Source: Alphaproteobacteria bacterium US3C007 (GTDB lineage: Bacteria; Pseudomonadota; Alphaproteobacteria; Rhodobacterales; Rhodobacteraceae). Taken from it: a DNA stretch of 64,000 nucleotides. The notes under the pieces are model-generated. The model saw nothing but the letters and a program-made list of their open reading frames with translations. It made no database searches and was not told the origin of the DNA. The first letter of the stretch is position 1, and each line of letters begins with the position of its first letter. Positions 38,337 to 46,618 of this stretch are shown here, in pieces. The stretch spans positions 3,534,001-3,598,000 of the forward strand of contig CP139918.1 in NCBI GenBank assembly GCA_034423775.1, written 5' to 3'. A program made the position numbers and the translations under genes.

Positions 38337-39533
38337 TTACTGAGAATGCCGCTTTATAAAGAACAGCGCACCAAGCCCCATGAGTATAAACAATGCCATG
38401 GCCGAAAATGATGTCCAACCGCCATAGGCCTCAGTGATCCAAGCGAATAGAAAAGGGCTTGAGGAATTCACGGACATACGGATAAACGCTATCCACCCCA
38501 ATCTTGCCCCAAACCCTTCTGGGCCAAATAGCGCCAAAGGCAACGTGCCCATGGTGATCGTTTTAATTCCATCGCCCATCCCGTAAAGCACAGCAAAAAC
38601 CATCAAACCGGCAAAGGTCGCGCCAAAGCCCAATAAGATAGAAAATCCGATCATCATCAAACCCAAAGAAATAAAACTTGTAATCAAAGGATGCAGCGCG
38701 CGGCCAAAGATCAATTCAAAAAACCGCCCCGCCGTTTTGGCTGGCCCAATCAACGCGCCCGCGCTCACGGCGACGGCAGCGCTGTGCCCCAATGCTTCCA
38801 CATTGCTCACCCAAAGCGACATCAAAGCCCCCATAATATATCCCGAAAAGGTAAAAGACAGCACCATCCAAATCATTGCCTGACGGCGGGCCGGGCCTTG
38901 TAATGGCGGCCAAGTCTCTGACCCTTCTTTGCGCTTCTCTGGGGGCGCGCAGGTTCCATTTTCCGTTCTTAGGCTGAACCAATGCGCCGGCACGCAAATA
39001 AGCAATACGCTGGCAGCATGGATTTGCCATGTCACTTGCCACCCATAAAGATTTGAAAGCGCCAGAGTCAGTGGCCAGTAAATGGTTGATGCCACACCTC
39101 CAAACAGCGTGATCCCCGAAATTGCCGATTGCGCCGCCGGCCCGGGGCGAAGTTTTGCAATTGATGCAAAAGCCACATCGTAAAGCACAAACATTGCCGC
39201 CATTTGGGTGAGCAATATCGCAACGGTTAATCCAATCGGCCCTGTCACTTGGCTTAACCCCCAAAGCCCGCCAGCCGAGGCCACCGAGCCAAGGCTCATC
39301 ACCCAACGCCCGCCGATGCGATCCACAGCAAACCCGGCCAGTATCGCGCTCAGGCCACCAAAAAAAAAGCCAATCGAGAGCAGCCCGAACACATCCGACA
39401 GGCCAAGGCCAAGCTCATCCGCCATTATGGGCAAGAGCACGGCATAAGAATAAAGCAACGTGCCATAACCCATAATCTGGGTGAGGCCCAAGCCGCAAAC
39501 CGGCATGTAATATTTCAAAGGCCGCGCCATCAT
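38337..39533 (-). CDS. Major facilitator superfamily transporter, 398 aa
   Basis: Twelve-span MFS permease. The loop 2-3 motif is GFAVDRIGGR (about residues 67-76), and the first span region reads GLTQIMGYGTLLYSYAVLLP, a pattern seen in monocarboxylate-porter-like MFS proteins. Substrate unknown. It lies 124 bp downstream of the uxuB-like gene on the same strand, so uptake of a sugar acid is possible but not shown. An ATG one codon later (39530) is an alternative start. Confidence 0.85.
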   Translation of the reverse strand: MMARPLKYYMPVCGLGLTQIMGYGTLLYSYAVLLPIMADELGLGLSDVFGLLSIGFFFGGLSAILAGFAVDRIGGRWVMSLGSVASAGGLWGLSQVTGPIGLTVAILLTQMAAMFVLYDVAFASIAKLRPGPAAQSAISGITLFGGVASTIYWPLTLALSNLYGWQVTWQIHAASVLLICVPAHWFSLRTENGTCAPPEKRKEGSETWPPLQGPARRQAMIWMVLSFTFSGYIMGALMSLWVSNVEALGHSAAVAVSAGALIGPAKTAGRFFELIFGRALHPLITSFISLGLMMIGFSILLGFGATFAGLMVFAVLYGMGDGIKTITMGTLPLALFGPEGFGARLGWIAFIRMSVNSSSPFLFAWITEAYGGWTSFSAMALFILMGLGALFFIKRHSQ

Positions 39534-39657
39534 ATCGCACAGCGCGTTTTTAGGGGGATAAAAGCCCAGTGCAGAAGGCGCGTCTGCCTTTCGAGAGTGC
39601 GTTTAATATCGTGTTCACCGAGCGCGCCGGCGTATTTTTGTGCTTCCTCTGCCCCTC

Positions 39658-41103
39658 TCAATTGGCTTTGCCCGCGTGCTGGCAGGCCAGCTCAACGCTT
39701 GCCAGCACACCAGAAATGCGAAGCCGGGCATAGGCCTGACGCACCCCCTGTTCAAATCGGGCATCTTGCTTCAAATCAGAGCCAAATATTTCAGCAATTG
39801 AAAGAACCGCCCCGACAGGATCCTGCTTTTGCGCGCAGGCGCTGCTCAGGCGGGGCTGCAAAGGATCGTTTATCACATAATGCACGCCTGCCTCGCTCTG
39901 CCCGTTCAAAAACAATATCCAAGCCGCAACAACCAAACAAAGCCCGTCAATCCGCCGGTTGGCAGCTAAATTAGTGCGCAGCGGCGCCAGCACGCGCTGC
40001 GGCAGCTTTTGGGATCCATCCATGGCAATTTGTAAAGTCGCATGCGCAATGGCTGAATTACGATACCGTCGCTCGAGCGCCTGCGTATAGGCTTTTAAAT
40101 CTTGGTCCGGGGGCGGCGTAAAACTGGGCCGCAATTCATGCTCCCATAAGCGCTTAATAAACGCCGCCAATGCCGTGTTTTGCATCGCATCAAAAACGGT
40201 TTCATGCCCTGTCAAAACACCAAGATACGCAATGGAAGAATGGGTTGCATTTAGCAAACGCAGTTTCATTTCTTCAAAAGAGCGAACCGAACTGGTAAAC
40301 TCTACCCCAACCAGTTCAAGGGGCGGGCGCGGCAGGTCGGCAAAATCCTCTTCAATCACCCATTGCCAAAACGGCTCATGCAAGACCGGTGCGGGATCGG
40401 GCCAGCAAGTCAATGCCGCAATATCTTCAACATCCTGCGCCGTCACGGCCGGAACGATACGATCCACCATGGTGGCAGGAAATCGTACGTTTTCTTTGAT
40501 CCATTGCGCAAGATCCGAGTCAATTTTTTGTGCAAATTCCAGCACAACTGTTTGCAAAACGCGCCCGTTTTCAGACAGATTATCGCAGCTCAGGCAGGTA
40601 AAGGCGTTTAGACCTAATGCACGCCTGTGTCGCAATGCCTGAACCAACAAACCAGGAACGGAAGACGGCGTTTCAGGCGTGATTAGATCCTGCCGAATTT
40701 GAGGGTGCTCCCAGTCAAGCCCGCTTAGCGCCGGTGAATAACAATATCCTTTTTCCGTAATCGTCAGCGTCACCATATTCAAATGCGGCAGCAGCAGCGC
40801 GTTCAACACCTCGCGGCGTTCATCTTCAAGAAAATAGACAGCTTTTAAAATGGTGATTTCTTCAACCAAACGGCGCGCTGCATCCATCTCAACCGCGTGA
40901 TATCGAAACCCGTTTTGCGCCAAGAGATCGCGCACCCCTGCGCTGCGCAAACTGATACCAATCACATCCCAACCAATCGCGTGATCTGCGCCAAGTTGCG
41001 CCTGCATCCTTTGCAGTTGCGGCAGCCCAAAAGCGCGAAAAAACGCGCCCAGCCCAAGATGAACGACGCCAACGCGATCAAAATCCTTGGTAAGATCACT
41101 CAT
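39658..41103 (-). CDS. uxuB: Fructuronate reductase / mannitol dehydrogenase family protein, 481 aa
   Basis: NAD-dependent polyol/uronate dehydrogenase with the N-terminal cofactor motif VVHLGLGAFFRAF and the family core FVKKRL-like region replaced here by the stretch EMKLRLLNATHSSIAYLG, which carries the conserved Lys-x5-His pattern. Its ATG overlaps the uxaC stop by 4 bp, so it is coupled to glucuronate isomerase; that makes D-fructuronate to D-mannonate reduction the most likely reaction. Mannonate dehydratase (uxuA) is not in the window. Mannitol or arabinitol oxidation is the alternative. Confidence 0.85.
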   Translation of the reverse strand: MSDLTKDFDRVGVVHLGLGAFFRAFGLPQLQRMQAQLGADHAIGWDVIGISLRSAGVRDLLAQNGFRYHAVEMDAARRLVEEITILKAVYFLEDERREVLNALLLPHLNMVTLTITEKGYCYSPALSGLDWEHPQIRQDLITPETPSSVPGLLVQALRHRRALGLNAFTCLSCDNLSENGRVLQTVVLEFAQKIDSDLAQWIKENVRFPATMVDRIVPAVTAQDVEDIAALTCWPDPAPVLHEPFWQWVIEEDFADLPRPPLELVGVEFTSSVRSFEEMKLRLLNATHSSIAYLGVLTGHETVFDAMQNTALAAFIKRLWEHELRPSFTPPPDQDLKAYTQALERRYRNSAIAHATLQIAMDGSQKLPQRVLAPLRTNLAANRRIDGLCLVVAAWILFLNGQSEAGVHYVINDPLQPRLSSACAQKQDPVGAVLSIAEIFGSDLKQDARFEQGVRQAYARLRISGVLASVELACQHAGKAN

Positions 41104-42503
41104 AAACGATAGGCCTTCTGGGCCAAAGAATACGCCAGGTCATAGGCCACCTGATGCGCTTCGTCTTCCTCCAGCATATGCGTGGCAACCAGGCCGGCTA
41201 GGAAACCGCAATCGATCCGACGTGCCATATCATGGCGCGCCGGGATCGTGCATAAAGCCCGGGTATCATCGTTAAATCCAACCGTGTTGTAAAACCCTGC
41301 CGTTTCCGTAACCAATTCGCGATAGCGCCGCATTCCTTCCGGGCTGTCATAAAACCACCAAGCCGGCCCCAATTTTAAGCATGGATAGGCCCCAGCCAAA
41401 GGCGCCAGTTCGCGCGACAGCGTGGTTTCATCCAAGGTGAAAAGGATAAGCGTGAAGTTTTTTTCATGGCCAAAGCGATCCAGCAAAGGCTTTAGCCCCC
41501 CCACAAAATCGGCTGGTTTGGGAATATCAAACCCTTTATCACGCCCGTAAGCGCTGAAAACAGTCGGAGAATGGTTGCGCCATGATCCCGGGTGCAACTG
41601 CATCACCATACCATCTTCTAGGCTCATCCGCGCCATCTCCGTCAGCATTTGCCCACGGAAGCGCTCGGCCTCTTGCGATGAAGCCTGGCCCCGCACAACT
41701 TTATCAAACAAATCTGCAGCATCCTGGCAAGAAAGATTTTCGGTGCGCGCGGACGGATGCCCATGATCGGTTGCCGTTGCCCCAAAACCGCGGAAATAAG
41801 CGCGGCGCAGGCGATGGGCTTGCAAATATCCCTGCCAATTCCGGGTGTCACATTCGGTTAAAATGCCCAGACGCTCTACATTTTGGACAAATCCCTTATG
41901 TTCTGGATCAATCACATTATCGGGGCGGTAGGTGGTGATAACGCGGCCCGTCCAACCGCTGCTATGAATGCTCTGATGATACGACAGATCATCCAGCGGA
42001 TCCTCTGTGGTGGCCAAAACCTCAATATTAAAGCGATCAAACAACGCCCGCGGCAAAAACGCCGGCTCAGCCAGCTTCTGAGAAATTGCATCATAAAGCG
42101 CATCGGCATTTTCAGCCGATGGGCGTTCGGTCAGGTCGAACAGTTTTTCGAATGCATATTCTAACCATACGCGGCTTGGCGTCGCGCGAAACAAGTGATA
42201 GCCGGCGCAAAACCGGCGCCAAATCGCCCGCTTATCCGCGTGTTGATGCCCGTCCTGATCGACAAGCCCCAACTCCGCCAGCGAAGTACCTTGCGAGACC
42301 AGCATCCGCAGCACATAATGATCCGGGCTTACAAAAAGATCAGTTGGATTTTTAAAAGGTTCATTCTTTGCAAACCAGGCGGGATCAACATGGCCGTGCG
42401 GGCTAATGATCGGCAGATCACGCACGCCATCATAAAGCGCGCGGGCAATGGCACGACGCGTAGGATCAGCGGGAAGCAGAATATTGGGATCATGTAAAGG
42501 CAT
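41100..42503 (-). CDS. uxaC: Glucuronate (uronate) isomerase, 467 aa
   Basis: Isomerises D-glucuronate to D-fructuronate and D-galacturonate to D-tagaturonate, the first step of hexuronate catabolism. The amidohydrolase-fold motif ISPHGHVDP (residues about 32-40), VLATTEDPLDDLSYH and QLHPGSWRNHS match the family. The ATG at 42503 gives the usual length and the usual start PLHDPNILLPADPTRRAIAR; a TTG at 42548 is less likely. Its stop overlaps the uxuB start. Confidence 0.94.
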   Translation of the reverse strand: MPLHDPNILLPADPTRRAIARALYDGVRDLPIISPHGHVDPAWFAKNEPFKNPTDLFVSPDHYVLRMLVSQGTSLAELGLVDQDGHQHADKRAIWRRFCAGYHLFRATPSRVWLEYAFEKLFDLTERPSAENADALYDAISQKLAEPAFLPRALFDRFNIEVLATTEDPLDDLSYHQSIHSSGWTGRVITTYRPDNVIDPEHKGFVQNVERLGILTECDTRNWQGYLQAHRLRRAYFRGFGATATDHGHPSARTENLSCQDAADLFDKVVRGQASSQEAERFRGQMLTEMARMSLEDGMVMQLHPGSWRNHSPTVFSAYGRDKGFDIPKPADFVGGLKPLLDRFGHEKNFTLILFTLDETTLSRELAPLAGAYPCLKLGPAWWFYDSPEGMRRYRELVTETAGFYNTVGFNDDTRALCTIPARHDMARRIDCGFLAGLVATHMLEEDEAHQVAYDLAYSLAQKAYRL

Positions 42504-42710
42504 CACAGCTACCGCAATTGTTTCAATGCTATATTGCGATTGTTCCAAAACCAGAGCAAGCCCCAGTTGCGCCTTTTCACTTCCGCTCGGCCGGCGCCCT
42601 GCGCAGGCGGATCAGAGCGGCCAATGCCGCACTGCAATAGGCGCAACCCGGTTTTCTCATTCTAACCGTGCCATCGCTTTCTAAACGACGCTCATCCGTT
42701 CTTTTGAGGC

Positions 42711-43202
42711 TTAGATCACATCCGCCAAGCGCGCGCGCACCAGCCCTGTATTCACGCCATATTTGCCCAATTCGCCGCTTAACCTTTGGTGCTCCATTTT
42801 TGGGCAGAGATCCTGAACCACGTCAATGCCGCTTGCCTGCGCTTTGCAAGCAGTTGCTTCATGTTTCACGCCAATTTGCATCCAAATGGTTTTGAACGCG
42901 GGCCAGCAGGTCAACGCATCTTCATAAATGGCAGGCACCGCATCCGATTTTCGAAAAACCTGTACCATATCGATCGGTTGCTCAATTTGATCCATGCGCG
43001 CATACACCCGTTGCCCAAACAGCAGCTCGCCCTCATATCCAGGATTGACCGGGATAATCGTGTAACCACGCCGGCTTAAATAACGGGCCACGAAATAGCT
43101 AGGGCGAATGGCGTTAAGACTGACGCCTACCGAAACGATGACCTTGTTGCGCGCCAAAATCTTGCGCAGAAATGAATCAGAATAGGCGTGTTTGCTGTTC
43201 AT
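42711..43202 (-). CDS. CoA-binding protein (YccU family), 163 aa
   Basis: Rossmann-fold protein related to the CoA-binding domain of succinyl-CoA synthetase. Typical features are VIVSVGVSLNAIRPSYFVAR near residue 22, GYTIIPVNPGYEGELLFGQRV and IDMVQVFRKSDAVPAIYEDA. Stand-alone forms bind CoA but their role is unclear. The ATG at 43202 has GAGAG upstream. The gene stands alone, about 200 bp downstream of uxaC's 5' side on the same strand. Confidence 0.9.
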   Translation of the reverse strand: MNSKHAYSDSFLRKILARNKVIVSVGVSLNAIRPSYFVARYLSRRGYTIIPVNPGYEGELLFGQRVYARMDQIEQPIDMVQVFRKSDAVPAIYEDALTCWPAFKTIWMQIGVKHEATACKAQASGIDVVQDLCPKMEHQRLSGELGKYGVNTGLVRARLADVI

Positions 43203-43515
43203 GATGCTCTCACTCAGTGGCCGTGCTTCCAGCATCTAACAGGGCAGATGCAGCATAGGGTAATGAATGTTGCATCTTCCAGTTTGCATGCAATTGCAAC
43301 CAAAAACCGGCCTCATCACCAAGGCCAAGGGTAACGCAATAAACCTGGCAGGCTCTATCTTACCGCGCAAACACTGCGCAGCTTGCGCAAAGCACTAGCC
43401 CTCGATAATTCTTCATAGACCCAAATCACACCAGCGTGAAATTTAACTTGATTGTCTTTTCTGGAAAAATTAGGCCTTTATTCAACCCCAGAACAAAGCC
43501 CAAAGGACCAATAAA
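43203..43515. other. Divergent intergenic region, CoA-binding gene / ABM-like gene
   Basis: 313 bp without a gene. Near the CoA-binding gene it holds an 11-bp inverted repeat (43246-43277). A further small palindrome TTGCATGCAA lies at about 43284-43293. Just before the plus-strand gene the ribosome site AAAGGACC is clear; an AT-rich stretch at 43440-43490 probably holds its promoter. Confidence 0.45.
43246..43277. repeat. 11-bp inverted repeat upstream of the CoA-binding gene
   Basis: AGATGCAGCAT and ATGTTGCATCT pair over 11 positions with one G-T wobble and a 10-base loop. There is no T run on either side, so it is either an operator or a leader hairpin. Confidence 0.4.
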
Positions 43516-43818
43516 ATGAAAATGATGAGTATCGTCGCGGTGACACCCAAAGAAGACGCCATAGATGAAATTGCAGCGCTGATCACAGAAAGTCGCAAGG
43601 ACGGCGTCGCCGGTTTAGACGTCTATAGCATTGTCCACACCCGAGACGACGAGTTGGTTATTGTAAATCAATGGGCCTCGTTGGATGCGTTTATGGATTA
43701 CGTGAATGGGCCGCATAATATGATCGAATTGATTGAACATCTCTGCCTGCGATACGATGAAGAAAATGTTTGCCGCGCCTATTCGGGGGCAATCCTTGCC
43801 CAGCACAGTCAAGCCTAA
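43516..43818 (+). CDS. Antibiotic-biosynthesis-monooxygenase-like small protein (dimeric alpha-beta barrel), 100 aa
   Basis: The pattern MKMMSIVAVTPKEDAIDEIA, GVAGLDVYSIVHTRDDELVI and VNQWASLDAFMDYVNGPH is that of the ABM / quinol monooxygenase-like fold: an N-terminal strand, a helix, and a WxSxxAF motif before the last helix. Such proteins bind quinones, haem or polyketides, or have unknown roles. The ATG follows AAAGGACC. It stands alone. Confidence 0.75.
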   Translation: MKMMSIVAVTPKEDAIDEIAALITESRKDGVAGLDVYSIVHTRDDELVIVNQWASLDAFMDYVNGPHNMIELIEHLCLRYDEENVCRAYSGAILAQHSQA

Positions 43819-44020
43819 CCCCCCTGCGGTGTCTCCAGCAACCTACCGCAAAATGTGATCAGACAAACCCTGCGGCTGATCTCTTCACGGTTTAGCCAAC
43901 CCAGCCCCGAAAACAAAAAGCAAACCGGCCAGTAAATATTTGCGTAGCGCTGTATAAAAGACAGGTATTTGCTCTGCATCATGGCCGCGCAGCCCCAAAG
44001 CACTCGCGGTAGATTTCGGA

Positions 44021-44659
44021 TCAGAGCGGCTTTAAAACCACGAAAGTTGCATCCTGCGGCAGATCAGGGTGAACAAGCCTTTTCGTCGGGCCAAACCGCG
44101 CCACGCAATGCTCTAAAACCTGATCTGAATTTGCATAATAAATATGGCTCTGCGGCGAAATTCGCGCGCTCGGGGCCACTTGAAGATTGAAAATCATTGC
44201 CACCCGGGTGTGCGACCAACAGGCCTGTAAAGCATCGAACACATAGTTTTGCCAGAGCACGACATCGCGGGTAGCGGCCAAATTAAAAGGTCCGGACATG
44301 ACGGAGAAGTCTTGTTCTTGACGCGGCGCGGGGCTGCATATGAAGCTCGCCCACCTTTGTTCAAATCTGCGCTTACAGGCCGTAATCAATTGATCTGAAA
44401 TATCATAGCCAATATACGATGTAACAAAGCTAGCAGGCCGTTTGAGAAGATGATCAACCAAGGCGCCATAGCCGCAGCCAATATCCGCCAAGCTAAACCC
44501 CTCTGCCCCCGACAGCTTGTCAATTTCGCACAGAATGATTTCAAACCGAAGGGCTTGCCGCGCCTCTGTCGCCCAAAAGCTGCCTTGTGGCGTGGACCCA
44601 AATTGTTGAAAACGCTTCCAATAGATCTGACTGAGTGTGTTTTCAAAGGTTGAGTTCAT
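44021..44659 (-). CDS. Class I SAM-dependent methyltransferase, 212 aa
   Basis: The SAM-binding motif I is LADIGCGYGALVDHLL (about residues 56-71), with the acidic residue of motif II at SYIGYDISDQLI. The pattern resembles small stand-alone methyltransferases of unknown substrate. The segment after the Rossmann core (FNLAATRDVVLWQNYVFDAL) fits a substrate lid. The gene has no functional neighbour; the next gene upstream is 666 bp away. Confidence 0.85.
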   Translation of the reverse strand: MNSTFENTLSQIYWKRFQQFGSTPQGSFWATEARQALRFEIILCEIDKLSGAEGFSLADIGCGYGALVDHLLKRPASFVTSYIGYDISDQLITACKRRFEQRWASFICSPAPRQEQDFSVMSGPFNLAATRDVVLWQNYVFDALQACWSHTRVAMIFNLQVAPSARISPQSHIYYANSDQVLEHCVARFGPTKRLVHPDLPQDATFVVLKPL

Positions 44660-45325
44660 ACGCCGGGTGCTTTCTCCAGTGCCAGCATATCAGCCAAAGC
44701 GCCGAATGCCAGCCACCAAAAATCCAGCTTCACCCAGCGAAATCACGCGCTTAAGTCTCAAACTTAGCATAAGGATGCAGTAGCAATTAGCCCTAATTTT
44801 CCAGCGCCATGCCACCCAATCTGGCTTTATAAAACTTAGAAGGCTTCGCTGGTTAGCTTTTGATTTAAGGATATCGAAAAATCTTTGCCCGAGCGTTGGC
44901 AATCCGTATTTCCCATCCGAGCGGGTGTTTTTTTCTGCGCATCGCGGCTTTGTTTTGAAATGCGGCGCGTTTTAAGCGGTGCTGGTCGTGCAATAGCGGC
45001 TTGATAAGCCGCCCATTGAAAGGTGGAAGATGGATGAGTAACCTGCATTCTAACCCTCCGCTCGCTGATCGCTTCACAAATGAATACGGCGCATTTGGCA
45101 ATTTGTTTAAGGAAGCGGCGCTGGTAAAAAGGGGCCTTTAAGCGCAAGGCTTGAAGACAATCGGCACAAGCTGCGCTGGCTGTACGAAGACAGCACTTAT
45201 TGACTAACACCTAAAACAGCATCCATCCGTGATAATAAAATCAAATGTCAGCATAAGGGGCGCTGCGCCCGAGCACACTGGCCACTGCTAAAAATGCCCT
45301 AACGTAAAATTTCGCGTTTGCGATT
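44660..45325. other. Gene-poor gap between the methyltransferase and the flavoprotein gene
   Basis: 666 bp with no recognisable domain on either strand. The only frame with a good ribosome site is a 70-codon basic frame at 44836-45048 on the minus strand. The rest is AT-richer than the flanks, with no hairpin plus T run and no mobile-element ends. It may be a decayed gene, but no parent can be named. Confidence 0.4.
44836..45048 (-). CDS. Possible small basic protein, 70 aa
   Basis: Frame starting at an ATG with GGAGGG six bases upstream. The product begins MQVTHPSSTFQWAAYQAAIA and continues Lys/Arg/Gln-rich; it has no membrane segment and matches no family I know. The same frame is open further upstream (to 45210), and codon use looks unlike the neighbours, so this could be a remnant or chance frame. 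Confidence 0.3.
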   Translation of the reverse strand: MQVTHPSSTFQWAAYQAAIARPAPLKTRRISKQSRDAQKKTPARMGNTDCQRSGKDFSISLNQKLTSEAF

Positions 45326-45997
45326 TTAAAAAACTGATAACACCTCACCAAGGGGCTTTTTAACCTTGGCGGCAGCAGGGATTTCAGCGTTTTTTGCAGC
45401 ATAGCCGACCGGTAAGATCATCATTGGTTTTTCATTCGCCGGGCGATTACAGAGCTGATTTAAAAAAGCCATTGGATTAGGAGTATGCTCCAAACAAACC
45501 AACCCACTTTGGTGCAGCGCTGAAATTAAAAACCCAATTGCGATACCAACGCTCTCAGTCACATAATAATGCTTAAAACGCGCGCCATCTTCGGTTAGCC
45601 CATAGCGCTGCGCGAACACAACAATCAGCGCAGGGGCCTCGGATAAATGAGCTTTTACAGAATGCGTGCCAATCGGTTCTAAGGCAGAAATCCAAGCATC
45701 TCCTGCCATTCCGGCATAGAATTTTTGTTCTTCTGCTTCGGCGGCCAAGCGGATTTTCATTTTCATGGCCGGGTTTTTGACAATCACGAAATGCCAAGGT
45801 TGTTGATTGGCACCAGAGGGCGCAGATGCGGCAACAGAAATCGCGTTAGACAGTAAAACGTCTGAGATAGGGGCGGTGTCAAAATGCCGTACAGAATGCC
45901 GCCGGCGCATCTGCGCTAAATATGTAGCCGACACCTCTTCGGCTTCTTGCGCCGTCAAAAGGCTTCGGTCTGGAAGCGGGATTGGGCGGTAGGTCAT
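45326..45997 (-). CDS. Nitroreductase-family flavoprotein resembling iodotyrosine deiodinase, 223 aa
   Basis: FMN protein of the nitroreductase fold: RRRHSVRHFD (31-40) and SAPSGANQQPWHFVIVKNP (58-76) bind the flavin. The C-terminal half, with GLVCLEHTPNP, RPANEKPMMILPVGY and VKKPLGEVLSVF, follows the iodotyrosine deiodinase (IYD) subgroup closely. The lid residues that grip the zwitterion of halotyrosine in IYD appear at the right spacing: E90, Y94 (4 later) and K115 (21 later). A reductive dehalogenase acting on halogenated tyrosine or a similar phenol is a reasonable inference. It lies 91 bp downstream of the HxlR regulator gene on the same strand. Confidence 0.85.
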   Translation of the reverse strand: MTYRPIPLPDRSLLTAQEAEEVSATYLAQMRRRHSVRHFDTAPISDVLLSNAISVAASAPSGANQQPWHFVIVKNPAMKMKIRLAAEAEEQKFYAGMAGDAWISALEPIGTHSVKAHLSEAPALIVVFAQRYGLTEDGARFKHYYVTESVGIAIGFLISALHQSGLVCLEHTPNPMAFLNQLCNRPANEKPMMILPVGYAAKNAEIPAAAKVKKPLGEVLSVF

Positions 45998-46088
45998 AAT
46001 GTCATCTTTTTTGCAATTTCACCGCATCAGTGTTGCCGCGATATCAGTCTTTGCCAAGCCAAAAGCCCAGCCAGAACGCTTAAAAAGG

Positions 46089-46433
46089 CTATTCCTGCAG
46101 CGGATTTTCTGCCGTATCGGCCCTATCATTGTATTTTTCGCCCCATTTATACAATTCGACCAGAACCGGCACTAAATCTTGAGCTTTTTCTGTAGGTGTA
46201 TAAATTTTTGACCGTCTATTCTCTAAATCCACAGAACAACAGAGCAGGCTTTCCTGTTGCAGGGTTTTCAACCGATTTGACAATATATTGGTCGAAATTT
46301 TTTCTGGAGAGGCGAGCAGGTCATTAAAATGCCGCTTTTTGCCAAAGATTACATCCCGCAACACGATTAAGGACCATTTATCCCCTAAAACGCCTAATGC
46401 TTGTGCAATTGGACAACAGTTTTTTCGCTTCAT
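46089..46433 (-). CDS. HxlR-family transcriptional regulator, 114 aa
   Basis: Winged-helix regulator with the family pattern CPIAQALGVLGDKWSLIVLR at the start, FNDLLASPEKISTNILSNRL as the recognition region, and YTPTEKAQDL in the wing. Two cysteine pairs, C6-C7 and C65-C66, stand out: in the YodB/HypR branch an N-terminal Cys senses quinones or disulfide stress. It is divergent from the RND operon and upstream of the IYD-like gene, with palindromes in the gap. Confidence 0.92.
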   Translation of the reverse strand: MKRKNCCPIAQALGVLGDKWSLIVLRDVIFGKKRHFNDLLASPEKISTNILSNRLKTLQQESLLCCSVDLENRRSKIYTPTEKAQDLVPVLVELYKWGEKYNDRADTAENPLQE

Positions 46434-46454
46434 GGCCTTAACACGCTTGAAAAC

Positions 46455-46468
46455 TTACGTTTTCGTAA
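46455..46468. promoter_or_regulatory. Palindrome near the HxlR start
   Basis: TTACG-TTTT-CGTAA, 22 bp upstream of the regulator's start codon: a candidate autoregulatory operator. Confidence 0.4.
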
Positions 46469-46521
46469 AATTGTATGACAATGAGATTAAAAGCATTGCA
46501 GGTCGCTTTATAATCAGATAG

Positions 46522-46536
46522 CTTGCATTTTGCAAG
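46522..46536. promoter_or_regulatory. Palindrome upstream of the RND operon
   Basis: CTTGCA-TTT-TGCAAG, a perfect 6-bp inverted repeat, with another CTTGCA half-site at about 46550. It lies 83 bp upstream of the RND start and inside a longer open frame that I reject as coding. Candidate operator for the divergent HxlR regulator. Confidence 0.45.
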
Positions 46537-46618
46537 TGGTTTAGATAATGCTTGCATCAATAGATATGACATTAAACCCTGCAGTGATCTTGCTTGCGAT
46601 TTCAAAGGTATATTCAAA

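Noticed and set aside
43815-44003. Minus-strand frame just downstream of the methyltransferase with a hydrophobic stretch
   Set aside because: No good ribosome site and no family; the hydrophobic stretch is short and mixed with charges.
46523-46618. Longer N-terminus for the RND exporter (32 extra residues)
   Set aside because: It would run through a perfect palindrome and has no ribosome site; the ATG at 46619 begins just before the first membrane span.
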